From NCBI GenBank assembly GCA_025331435.1, contig JAIWNI010000140.1, positions 1 through 60,441 of the forward strand: 60,441 nt of DNA. Reading direction: 5' to 3'. The notes beneath the pieces are model-generated. The model was not told the DNA's origin. It saw only the letters and a program-made list of their open reading frames with translations, and did not search any database. The translations under genes and the position numbers were made by a program. Shown here one piece after another: positions 36,573-47,698 of this stretch. The first letter of the stretch is position 1, and each line of letters opens with the position of its first letter. This DNA is from Choanephora cucurbitarum (Eukaryota; Mucoromycota; Mucoromycetes; Mucorales; Choanephoraceae).

Positions 36573-37432
36573 ACTTTTTCCCTTTTTTAGTCTTAGAAGA
36601 AAGCAGAAGGAAACCATTGTCACCAATTTCATTGAAGATCATTGAACTGATTGAACCTCAACACTAATCCTCTGTGTTTGATTTTATTATTCATTATATC
36701 ATCTCTTCTGTGATGCACCATTATAGCTTTGTGATCATCTAGAATCTTTTTTTTTTATTCTACAGCCTTTATAACTTTGCTAATATCCACTTCAGGTTCA
36801 AAACTCTTTCTAAAAGAGAATAGATTCTGAAAGTCACAAGACAAGTTTGTTTTGAACGTTTACTTGTTCATTAACATCCACTCGAAAATACATTGTCAAT
36901 TGCCTATGTGCTTTGAAATCTGTCTACTCTGCAGAGACTTCCTTTAATTTAGAGTAATAATAATGGCTTTATTCGAGTTAATAAGATATAAGATGATAAT
37001 ACATATATGTATGGATGATAGTAGTTTACTTTTTTTTTGTAATTCTGTTGACACTCGTTATAGTATGCTCGAAAGTATGAAGTAAAGAGGAAGAACAAAG
37101 TGCATCTTTATAAGTGTCAGTCAGAGCAGTGTAACCATAGTAAAAAAAAAACTAAGGAAGTCAATTCATATGAGCCCGTATTTCAGCTTCCAAGACATGA
37201 AGTATATTCATCGGCACTTTAACGGTGGTGACTCTTCTGCTGTCGATAGGCCAATTGGATTTGGTTATTTTTTGAATTATGTGATCAATGACATCAAGAC
37301 TTAAGCATTTTATAAAGCAACTTGAATTTTAGGTAGTTTTTCTTATCATCCATTTGTTATTAACTCATTCAGAACTATAAATTCTCCTTTACCAAGCCGA
37401 ATTCATATTAAATCCTATTTCAAAGCAATATC
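36573..37432. other. Intergenic
   Basis: AT-rich DNA between the MULE element and the fructosamine-kinase-like gene. No supported gene or repeat. The last 100 bases (taaattctcctttacc region) are the likely promoter and leader of the downstream gene. Confidence 0.5.
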
Positions 37433-38375
37433 ATGAAAGACAACTTCATTGCTCCTGAATTAAAACGCCTTGAATTATGCACACAAATCCATAAAGTCAC
37501 ATCATTAGGTGGAGGAAGTATCAGCCAAGCAGCCTGTTATTCTACTGACAAAGGCGATTATTTTGTTAAAGTAAGACCAATGAATGGAATGAGATTGCTT
37601 ACTGATCTATCTCAAGACAAATTCAGATAAAAAGGCATCACAATGGTTTAAGGCCGAAAGTTTAGCACTTGATCGCATACATGCCATTGTGCCTGGTTTA
37701 GTACCTCGGGCCTATCTACCATACTACGCAAGAACATCCTGCCTTTATTGTGACAGAGTATGTTGCTATGGTTCGCCATCGATCCCCCGAAGCTCAAGTT
37801 CAACTTGGTCAAGCCTTGGCTCAACTCCACGCTAAACCTCATTCTCAGTTTGGATTTGATGTGACCTCCTGGTGCGGCACCACTCAACTGGACAACACTT
37901 GGTCTTCTGATTGGTGTTCGTTCTACAAGACACAACGACTTTTGCCTCTTTTGAACCAAGTGAAAGGGTCCAACCACGATTTAGATCGTATAGGTGATCT
38001 ATTGTGTCGTCGACTGGAACATTGGCTAGGTCCTGACAGCTTGGGACCTGTTGCTCCTTCTTTATTGCACGGCGATCTCTGGAGTGGTAACTGGGCTGTG
38101 ATAAAGGGATCCAATCGACCTGTAATATTTGATCCTGCGGCTTATTATGGGCACTATGAGGTAGAGCATGGAATTATGAAGATGTTTGGTGGATTTAGTT
38201 GTTTTGATGCTTATGATGATGCATTGGGGGAACTCGGAACTGTGCCCATCAGTCCATCCGAAGCTAGAAAGAGAGATTGGCTATCTATGAGGCGTATCAT
38301 CATTTGAACCATTTTGCTATGTTTGGAGGAAGTTATGCTTCAGGTTTTATTGATCTAATTGAGCCTTTATTGTAA
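37433..38375 (+). pseudogene. Fructosamine-3-kinase family gene with two apparent frameshifts
   Basis: Family members phosphorylate protein-bound ketosamines so that glycation is reversed. Exon 1 (37433-37570) gives the start and SLGGGSISQA with FVK; an intron at 37571-37616 joins to WFKAESLALDRI. The frame must then shift by one base between about 37700 and 37745 to reach HPAFIVTEYVAMV. The next frame runs on to the catalytic HGDLWSGNW (about 38067), then FDPAAYYGHYEVE and MFGGF. A second shift near 38272-38290 is needed to reach YEAYHHLNHFAMFGG and the stop at 38373-38375. All catalytic blocks are present and about 280 residues would result, normal for the family. It is therefore either a young pseudogene or a good gene with two indel errors in the assembly. 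It converges on MEX67 (87 bp apart). Confidence 0.75.
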
Positions 38376-38462
38376 TTTCGTGAAAGAAAAGGAAACTTTT
38401 TTATGTGTGTATGTGTATATTAATAGATATGGAGAATGAAATGCAATGAAATTAATAATAGT

Positions 38463-40512
38463 TTATGGATTAGTCATGGAAGCAAAGATGCTTGTGGGGA
38501 TGGCTGCCTGAGGTTGGAATCCTTGATTACCCACATAATCGCGGACACACAACATATCATTCATAATCACACAAGACCATCCAGCAGCCATTGCACTATC
38601 ATCAAAACAAATTAAGAAACAATTAGAGTTTTTCTGATAGAAAAGTAAAATCGACTTACGGTGAATCAGGAGTAGCAGGTCGAAGAAGGAATGTTCTATC
38701 ATAGGAAAGAGGTGGTGTTGACTGATCTTCTTTAAACTCACCGTGCAGAGTTATCATTAGACCAGTAGGCGTTTGATGTGTATCAAACACAAAGTCTTGA
38801 GTTTTTTCAAAATCATGCAAGGTAGTGGGTAAACGAGTTAAGGTAGTGCCAATGGCTTCGGTGCCCACAATCAATCCTTTCCCTTCTTGTCCTACAAACA
38901 AAAAATAGTGAACAACATGCATGTCTTTCTACCTTTTTTTTTCTTACTCTTTGATTTGCCCATTGTGTTTCGACTGATACTAGCCCAAGTCAGCTTCTCC
39001 TCATCGTCCATTTTGTTTCTTTTTTCCTTTCGCTTCAGTTTTTGTTGTGCACGTAATTTGACATTGGAGACAATAGAAAAGACAGAGTTCATATCATAGA
39101 GAGGACTTAGAGCAAGACGATTGTTGTCAAAAGCATGGAAATATTTAGTCAAGAAATCGATAGCTGTTGCCTGACTGACTTCATTGTCAAAGAAACTAGA
39201 TTTGTTGTCTAAGGGTAAGACACGGCCTGTCTTGTGAACAGAGGCAGCTTCTTGTTCAGAAAGAATGACAGGTGCATGATCCAACATGACAAGAGTGGGG
39301 AATCGTTTGATTATGTTGCGAACATAAGCACGATCGTTGCCTCTTTGCTTGATCTCAGCCTCACGCAAAGGGTTATCCAACAACAAGAGTTCCTTGAGAT
39401 ACTTTAATTTACCTGTACCACTCAGTGCCTCCAGACCGTCATTCTCCTTAATCAGATTGCCTTGAAGTGAGAGGTTTTGAATGTTGGGTAAATATTGAGC
39501 GAGTGTAGAGATGGGCTGAACATTTTTGAGATGGTTATAGGCAAATGATATGGTAACAACTTCTCTAAACATCTCGCTAGCGAGCTTCATCATAGCAGGT
39601 CCTACAATAGCATTAGCACCAGGCGCACCAGGTGGTTTGATGGCTGATTTCTTCAAGATGGGATCTTGGCTCATGTTGTCTAGATTCAAGTAGCAGGCTT
39701 CACTGTGCCAACGACTCAACAAGAACTGACGCAAGATATCCATGGTGCCTTCCTTTTTATTTGTTGGTGTCACAGGTAAAGCAGAGTGATCGTAGAGACG
39801 AACGCGGAGCTGTTGGGATCCAAAGATGTAACCATCCAAGCGGACCAAAATATGAGCAATGACAAGATCATTCACTGTCAAGAGCATCTGTCCTCCATCT
39901 AACTTAACGTCCACAGGTTCCCATTGTCTTTTTGATTTCTGTACTAAAAAGGGAACAACACCTGCTTCTGTTCCTGGTTCGAAACCAGCGATCTATCGGT
40001 ATAAATATACATAAAGTTAATTCAATAGCCTTGCCTCTCTTACTTCTCTACACTACCAATAGATCCACTCGCTTTTCTGCCGTAGGCTGAGGTTGACTTG
40101 TAGGTCGAGTCCTACCTCTACCACCATAAGGTGTACTTGAACAAAAAGTTAGATCCAAACTTATTGTATTTCTTTTGCTCAATACTTACTATCGTTTCTT
40201 CTTTTTACCCATACCACCCATAGCAATATCTTCTTCATCGTCAGGAATTGAGTTCTTGTTCTCCTTGACTGTGATTGTCTTTCCCATGGCTCTTGCTTTT
40301 AAGGCCAGGCCTCTTGAGCCTCTTTTAGTGGCTGTCTTCCAGGCTCCACCACCAGTAGTGTCAGTCTCTTCTTGCTTCTTTTTATTAGCTAAAGCAAAAG
40401 CAGCTTCTCTTGCCAATTCTTCTTTCGTCTTAATATCTTCTGCTTTTATTATGGGCTTGGGAGGTGCAGCTGCACCGCCGAACAGGGCAAACAAGCCTTT
40501 TCCCTCTGACAT
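38463..40512 (-). CDS. MEX67: Mex67/NXF1-like mRNA export receptor
   Basis: Carries mRNA through nuclear pores as a heterodimer with Mtr2/p15 (family knowledge). The minus-strand gene starts MSEGKGLFALFGG (40512), continues through a basic Lys/Arg-rich N-terminus (GSRGLALKARAMGKT, GKKKKR), one or more short exons around 39990-40140, and a long exon (about 39985-38940). That exon holds the leucine-rich repeats (LPNIQNLSLQGNLI, LKYLKELLLLDNPL) and FPTLVMLDHAPV. The NTF2-like domain begins at AIDFLTKYFHAFDNNR and ends in the last exons (FDTHQTPTGLMITLHGEF, MAAGWSCVIMNDMLCVRDY). The protein stops 20 residues later without the C-terminal UBA-like TAP-C domain of yeast Mex67 and human NXF1. Either a further exon was missed or the FG-binding module is lost. 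Confidence 0.85.
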
Positions 40513-41769
40513 GTCGAGATCGATCGAATGAAGAATACTCGAAAGAAAAACTTTTTTTTGTTGCTTGATAATTATGGTAATACTGATTGAAACACCGATC
40601 TTGTTTTTTTTAAGTAGGCGGGGTTGCTGTATCTAAGGGACTACTCCGCCAGTAATAAGCAATACAATTGGACGATGCCAACCAATAAAAGTTGTTATTA
40701 CAAGCGCTCATTTAAGTTTTTTCGTAATGTCTTTTGATAAGTGAGCTCATAAAGAACATTACAGCTATAAACAGAAGGAAGTTTGTTTCTGTTTGGGAAG
40801 GGAGATCACAATAAGTATCGAGATCATACTTGGTTGTTAGCGTTTGTTTATATAAATCAAGCATTTGATACCATTTTTTTTTCAAGAGCTTAGCTTTCTC
40901 TAATGAAAGAATACTGTCCACCTTGGAAGGCTTCTTGTTATTGTTTCCTTAGCAATGAATTTGATATTTTTTTTAGTGAATATCGTTCACTCCATATACA
41001 AAGCGATCTAACACGTACAACTCGATACTAAACAAGTAGTTTAACATATTTAAAATAAAAATATGCTATATTCATATCAAAGAGGTCTTTTCATATGTGT
41101 TGGCTATCTTTAGAAGGGACCAATAAACTGCATTGATTGCCGTAACGCAGATATAGCAAGGAGCAATTCTTCTCTTCCAGTTTTTTTCCTGTCTATCTTT
41201 CTCTTACCGTATCATGCACAAAAATTACATTATATTGTTCAATCAGCCTCTCTCTCAAATAACAGCTCATCGCTCTTTCCTATTGTCAGCCGTTTCGAGC
41301 GATTAAAACTGTCCTTGAGGGCCAGCATGATGAGTCTAATTGAATAAATGTGTAATTTTTTTTTTTTAAATATAGCTATCTACTTTGGTTATCATTAAAC
41401 TCTGTTTCTTTAATAAGTACTAATTTCTTTGTTGTGAGAAGATGTGTACAGCAGATAGATTTTAAGCAATTGTTTTCTGTGCTTCCCATTTCGGGTGTAA
41501 CATGACACCAAAAACAGGAATATTACTTGTCAACAAAAGACAATGAAATTTGCTTCGGCTTAAGAGATATATAAATAGAGAGATACATTAGAAGAGGGAT
41601 TGAACCATTCTTATTTCACTCTTCTTTAATCCTTTTTTTTTCTGATAATTTCTTAGTTGTGCTGCAGATAATACAGGTAATCAGTTTAAAGTTGGCTTAT
41701 TGAAGATTGTAAAGGTAAACGTAATGAACTCACACAATTTATAAATCAGGCACCAGTATCATCACTTCA
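40513..41769. other. Intergenic; one unassigned small frame
   Basis: Contains a 69-codon minus-strand frame (40921-40712) with a possible single transmembrane helix (FLLFIAVMFFMSSLI) near its C-terminus. It could be the last exon of a small membrane protein, but no upstream exon is convincing. The rest is AT-rich. The right part holds the TATA box of the Fanzor-like copy. Confidence 0.35.
41568..41578 (+). promoter_or_regulatory. TATA box upstream of Fanzor-like copy A
   Basis: The sequence tatataaatag is a consensus TATA box about 190 bp upstream of the first ATG (41770). It is followed by a pyrimidine-rich stretch at 41620-41650. It suggests that the element once carried its own promoter. 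Confidence 0.45.
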
Positions 41770-44700
41770 ATGGTACGTGAAAAGGTCGTACAGTACTCTA
41801 TTTATACAGATGAAGATGTCAGAGGTCCAGTCCTAGTATCTGATTCTGCTTCTGTTATTACCCAAGCTACTCGCAGAAGATGGAGAGATCAACCTGTACA
41901 AGAATTTATGAACGTATTTGACCTAGCTGCCAAGACTTTTATTATTGAATGGATGCGAAAATCCCCTAACCCTGCTAATGGTAAGAGTGTATTGAAGGCT
42001 AAACGAGCACTTCCAAGAGGATTGTCTGCCAAAGTAGAGGAGATGGCCAACCTTGACAAAGGTGAGGCACCAGCAAGATTCAAAGATGATAATAGTCTAC
42101 TCAAGGGCAACATCTATTGAAATCAATACCTTGAAAGAAACTTTGATCAGATCTATCAAGAATTTCAAGAGTCTAATAGAGCAGGCAATCCTAGTGATTT
42201 CCTTTCTGCTTTGACAATGCATAGCCCAATGAGTGCTGCTTCTCCCTCAGCAACTAGTCCCATGAGTATGGTTGCTTCTTCTTCTGCAGATATACCTATG
42301 CTATCTGAAGATGTGCCTGAAGAACTGGAAGCTGAGGAAACTGATGACGAAAACTATGCTGTCTGTACTGTGCCATTCAACTCAATATTGAGGAAAAACT
42401 TGAATGAACCGATCAAGACCATATTCAAAACCAAGATGAACATGCTTGTCCCTTCTGCATCTGACTTTGTAGCTGATTTCCAACTCCTTGTGTTTCTTAC
42501 CATGCTTTCATTTCGCAATCATACTTTTGTGCTGGACACAAACCAAACAAACCTCCAAGCAACAGAAGGCTTTAGAACACAAGACATATTTCCTGACAGT
42601 TTCAAAATGCAAGAACACGTTCAGCATTCTGCTAGCCTGCTACCTCGAAACGATGATGTTCTTGATGCACAAATCCGCGGTTTGTTTACTAGCAATCATC
42701 TGAGTTTATTACTATCTGAATTCTATGGAGCAAGAGGCATGATTGATGCTAGCAAAGCTAAATACCCTATAATCTTGAGTCTAATCAACACCATAAAACC
42801 ACAATACAGCTCTCAAACTACCTTTGAAAAAGAAACTCTCTAACCAGAGAATGCTACGTGTCTGCCCTGACTACCTATCACACCAACCTATCTAACATGT
42901 GGGCCGAAAGGAAGATGTTCAAGATCCTGTTGGACAAGCTATTGTTAGTACTCTTAAGAATCCATCTGTCTCCTTCGAGAGAAAAAAGCATCAAGAATAC
43001 CTCAATACCTATGCAGACCGTGCAAAAGAGCGTCAAAAGAAGAAAAGCGAGGAGAACCAGCTGCCCCCCGCAAATTCAAAACCATGATATTTCTGTATTA
43101 CCATCAAGTGTGTATCGCAAGATCATCAGGAATGAGAAATACCGATTGAGAAAGTACAAACAAAAAGCAAAACATGGTAACATTTGGATTCAACGGGCTG
43201 CAAAGAGCGAAAAGCGTATCAAGACATACGAAGATTTTATCATACATAAGGTAATAGTTATTTCTTATCTTGACTCGTAACAGTAGCACTCATAAACCTT
43301 TGTCTTCACTTTAGAAGGAGCGAGGGAAACAAAAACAAACGACATCCAAAGACGCTGCTGCTGAAAGTACTCCAGGTCCAAGTCTAAAAAGACCTCTTGA
43401 AGATATAGGTGATGAAGAACGAGCTGAAGGCAGTAAGAGATTGGTAATTTCCGCTGAAGGTCAATCTGCGAAGCCTCTCCCTGAGCCTCTGAAAATCAAA
43501 TCTAGCAAAGGCAAAGAACCGATGAGATCTCCGTTAGAAGAATCAGCCATGGCCAAACAAGTATCTGAAAAAGCTGCTTTACCACCATCTCCTGATGATT
43601 ATTCCAGTGTTGAAGAAGAAGATGCTTTAAGGGATGGTAGTCAAGGTGCTAGTATAAGGCGTATATTTGAATTGAAGGGTCTGATAAAAAGCTTGTTATT
43701 TGCTGACGACGATCTCACTCGTGAATCTTTGATGGATAAAAGCGCTGATCTTGCAGAGCATGAGATTGATGTAACCTTACTTATTGTCGCAAGGCTCAAA
43801 CCATATATTCCATCAAAAACAAACTATGAATCTATTAGTCACCAGCTTCCGTTTATCATCCTTGCAAACGATCTTCTCCGCTGTGCCAGTTATGCTAGAT
43901 TTAGTCGCAACATGTGTCCTATGCCCTCTGCCGGCCTAAAAGCTTTCCGAATGAATACAGAATCCCTCTACTCTTTGTATTGTAATCACGGTCAACAAAA
44001 ACTAAGATTCTTTAAATATGATGGTACACCGCTTCAACGTGCAATTGATGTCTACAATCATAAGGACGCCGTGTTTAATTCATTTTTTGATCTGGCAAGC
44101 ATTCAAGCAGCATGCAAAAGAAACAAGTTAATATTCGCACACAACATCACTATTCTGCCCGGCTTACAGCATGTAAGGTTGTTAGGTACAAAGACAAACA
44201 AGCCCAAGGAGACAACAGCTTCTTTAAAAAAGCAGCCTTCCACTGGCAATATTCCAGAATCGACTTGGCAGAAAATCCTGTTGCAGTCCGAAAAAGAGAA
44301 GAATATTATCAAGGATGAAATTGCTGCCTTGGAAAAAGAAGTCAATGATTTGACTAAAAACATGAAGCAGGCCTATAAGAGATACAATGATAGTAACTTT
44401 GGTATTCAAATCAAAGTAGCTAAGCGTTATTGGAATGATCCCTTCTCTCAACCTTCTGCAACTGAAGCTCTACCAACCGAACCATCTATACCATCCACTC
44501 CTTCGGAAGAAGCTGAAGCCGGTCTTTGTGGCTGTTTGCCAGATATCTTTAACATCATTTGCAACGCAATCAACAAACTCAGGGGTATTCAATCTGGTCA
44601 ACAGGAACTGCCAGTGACTATACCTATCGAGCTACAGAAGAAAGCCTTAGATGATATTCAAAAGGAAATATCTCAGCTCATCAATTTGCTAAAAGAAAAA

Positions 44701-45901
44701 AGATACAAGAGTTATTTAGCTGTTGAAGAATGCAAGCGCGAGTTATCTGATCAAAGATTTAGCCTGTATATTCGACGTAGAGCTCTTGCCATGTCTAAAA
44801 AAGACAAGGGAAAGCAAAAGGCTGAAAAGATTTTGAAACGTATCCAAAAAACTGATGTTAACAAACGAGGTGCTATATTCAAGTCTGAAGATGCAAAACT
44901 CGATCTAGGTCCTCTACAAGTCTCCCAAGATTTCGTTTTCTCTGGCACGGACAATGGCATTGTAAAAATGTCAGAAGCAGTACCTGTTTTGCTTGAGCGA
45001 TATGTCTACCACTTGAAGCTTCATAACCGTTTCGCTGCTTTGATTGAACAAACTGAACCTGAATTCCAACCATTGTCTGAAGCAAAGACAGTCTCGGCTG
45101 AAGATGTTGATTTTGCAAGTAGAAATTTCCATTACAGACATGAGTTGGCATTGATGAAGAGAAACAGTCCGCAAGTTGCTGAAGCAGAAACAGCATTGTC
45201 ACGCCAGAATTTCACTACTGTCAAGAATGAAGAAGATATTTGGAATGCGTACAGGTGCTTGCAAGATAACAATAATGTGGTGAGAAGCTTTTACCTGAAT
45301 ACCAAGATGAAGAAGGGTGATATGAGAAGAGAAATGTTTATGAAGAAGTCAAAAGATCGTATTTGTGCTCGAGAACGTCTTTGGTTGAACCTAAGGTAGA
45401 AGCAATCAAAGATCGAAAAGGAAAGCAGAAGGCAGGACTTCGGTCACCCCAAAAGCAGTTGATCATGATGATTGGTGATAGAGGTATGGGTGTTGGCTCC
45501 AGAATCAAACAACACTTACGCTATGGTGGTATTTGAAAACAGGATAGCCATGCCCGCTATACAACAGTCAGTATCACCAACGAAAACAACACGTCGCAAA
45601 CCTGTGTATATTACTTCCAAAGCAGCTGATACCAGTGAAAGGCAAGACAGTATATAGAAACATGAAGGGCGCATTCCACTGCTTGAACCTTGAATGCCCA
45701 TCTGTTAGGAATGGTCGTGGGGTAAGTGGCTGTGACAAACTGTCTGCCCTTGCTATTGCTATTTCTGGAATTGCAACTTTGCTGTTCCAACAAACTCTTC
45801 TTGCATTCTCAAGAACCATCAGTCACTCTAACACTGAATTTAATCACAAAACAGCATCCTTTTGTACAAGAAGCAGTGTATTGGCTGCGCGCGAAGCGTG
45901 A
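41770..45901 (+). pseudogene. Fanzor/TnpB-like element protein, interrupted (copy A)
   Basis: Long transposon protein read through few lesions. Frame 1 starts at 41770, has TGA at 42118-42120 and continues to 42840. A shift near 42840 leads to LLDKLLLVLLR and on to 43250. A GT-AG intron (43251-43314) joins to a 695-codon frame ending at 45399. A shift near 45390 leads into IMMIGDRGMGVG (about 45463) and ITNENNTSQTC (about 45573). Another near 45625 leads to KGAFHCLNLECP and CDKLSALAIAISG, ending at 45901. This order matches the TnpB/Fanzor C-terminus: RuvC-I aspartate in FSGTDNGIVKMSE (codon 44950-44952), a GD block, a T-S-x-T-C zinc ribbon with a second Cys pair, and a final D-x-x-SALAI like the RD-x-NAA-NI block. 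The second ribbon Cys is Tyr (CVYY) and the final Arg is Cys, so this copy is probably inactive. Family assignment is inferred from motifs. Confidence 0.6.
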
Positions 45902-45918
45902 TTAGCAAGCAGTAAGTA

Positions 45919-46191
45919 TTGCATAAACTTTATCTGACTTACAGTACTAAATCTTCTCTCTCCCCCAGACATGACAGTTTTGCCTTTTTTTGTACAATTC
46001 TTACAGGACATATCTCACAGTGTATCTGGTTTGCCTACTGGAATTGTATCTTTGACAATTGTCCTTTCTCTCCTGAAATCGTCTTCCAAAATGTCTTCTA
46101 TCAAATTCACGTAGCTTCTCAAGAATCGCTCGTTAGTAATTGCATCCCTCAACGGCCTTTACCGTTCTTTCACATTGATGATTCGCTTTAG
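45919..46191 (+). pseudogene. Possible LINE C-terminal fragment
   Basis: A 90-codon frame contains WFAYWNCIFDNCPFSPEIVFQ, with the same W-x-x-x-W...P-F pattern as the LINE tails at 18441-18751 and 28805-29212. It lies directly downstream of Fanzor-like copy A. The match is short and could be coincidental. Confidence 0.35.
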
Positions 46192-47090
46192 CAAACTCTT
46201 TGTTCTTATCCTCTCCCATATGTTTATCCAAAACACACAACCCTAAAAAAACATCTTAAAATTCAAAAACCCAAAAACATAGTTGGGACCTGCCCTGCAA
46301 GCACTTAATAAATTGAGCCTTCGTGCCCCTAAAAAAGGACATACCTCACATAAGCAAGCTGGCGGCCCTTATATTATCCAGCTTTATTGCTTTAAATGTT
46401 AATGGAGTCAAAATCAAACAGCTTCATTAGATATAGCGCAAGAAAGAAGTAGATTGCTGAGGAAGGAAGGCAGTGCTATTTGCTTTAGTTCATAAGAATG
46501 CTGGTATTCCAAGGCGTTATGCCAGATTTTTTGCGCAACTTGCTCTGTGCTATAGGTTAAAAGGGCCTTGAATGCACTATTCGTCGTCACGGCCCAAGTC
46601 TATAATCCATCAATTGTTTATCCGTCTCTAGACCGGCTTTTTTCCTTAGTATATGCATATCTTCTTAAATAAAGGGAAAGAAAGATAGGAAGACTGTCTA
46701 TTATTTTTCCTTCTGCATAACAATTGTGAGTAATTATGTGATACAAACTTGCTCTATTTTTACAGAGTCTATATGGATCACATTGGATTTTTACAATCAT
46801 ATTTTACTATCTAAATTACAAGACAAGAAAAAGAAATGGTTCATCAGCTCAGCCGTTATTCTTTCTATTATGCCTAAATGAAGTTGTGTTACTTACCGTT
46901 TTGACTTTCTGATTTGCCATTGACTTAGAGATTGGCCCAACTAGTTGAGAAGTTTGTGTATCCAATCCTTAAATGCTAAACAGATTTTATTCAAATTGGG
47001 TAAAGAAAAATGATTGTAAGAAGCTCTTTAAGAGAAGTATAAGGGCTCGCTTCATGCAATAGTCTCGTTTTCTAAGTCTGAACTATCTCA
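46192..47090. other. Intergenic, transposon debris suspected
   Basis: No supported gene. A 12-bp word ggcggcccttat occurs here (about 46364) and again near 47513, GC-rich against the background and followed by t/gtta in both, perhaps the remains of a repeat family. The ends of the Fanzor-like element could lie in this stretch but were not located. Confidence 0.4.
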
Positions 47091-47109
47091 GCAGAACAAG
47101 GGCACGCTC

Positions 47110-47350
47110 TCATTCAAACAACCTGTAGGTGATGACACTTTCGTTACTAATAAACATACTTGGAAGACACAAAGATCCATTGCCAGTCCTGCCTTTTATC
47201 GATCTATGCCAGTCAATATGTTTAGGGAGTCATCGAAGACGCTTTTCGAGACTATGGAAAAAAAATAAAAGATACCATTGAAGTCACTAATCTTTTTCAT
47301 CGTTATACACTAAATGCTATTGGTAGGCCACAAATTCCATTCAGACAACG
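47110..47350 (+). pseudogene. Cytochrome P450 pseudogene fragment
   Basis: Translated across one frameshift near 47260, this stretch gives TWKTQRSIASPAFYRSMPV and then DTIEVTNLFHRYTLNAIG. They align directly with WKRHRKIANPAFQRSMPV (spliced) and DTIDVFDLFERWTLDAIG in the P450 at 9252-11307 of this window. Only this helix C to helix E region is present; the I-helix, E-x-x-R and haem loop are missing. It is a relic of a P450 of the same family, possibly transposed or left from a duplication. Confidence 0.65.
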
Positions 47351-47698
47351 CCTTACTGCACCAAGATCAATTTTAGAAAGCGATGTCAAATAAAATCAAT
47401 TGATATACACATAGTAATTGAGAAAAAGCACTGTTTTTTCGGAAGCCTGCACAAACATAACCTTTATCTTATCATCTTTATCAGAGTTCTCGCAAGTAAT
47501 TCTGCGGGCGGCCCTTATGTTATTTCTTAACAATAAAGAGATTGAAAGAGAAGATAATAACATGTCAATGCAATTCATCAGCTGGAGGTTTTTATTGGCT
47601 AAAAGATTGAAAGCTGGTGTTTCCTTTCACTGACGTACATTTGTATATATTTTTTAATTTTTTTCTTTTTCTTACTTCTCTGTTCCATATACATAACA
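47351..47698. other. Intergenic, upstream of the E2 gene
   Basis: Short AT-rich region with no gene. The last 60 bases are T/C-rich (47650-47690), a plausible leader for the E2 gene. Confidence 0.4.

Noticed and set aside
39967..39985. Sequence ggttcgaaacc resembling a tRNA B box
   Set aside because: Lies inside the MEX67-like coding exon; no matching A box or acceptor stem.
44103..44451. Minus-strand hydrophobic frames
   Set aside because: Antisense to the Fanzor-like coding frame, whose sense translation is conserved with copy B.
46364..47525. Word ggcggcccttat occurring twice as a possible target duplication
   Set aside because: Only 12 bp, flanks differ, and the intervening DNA contains a P450 relic rather than a defined element.
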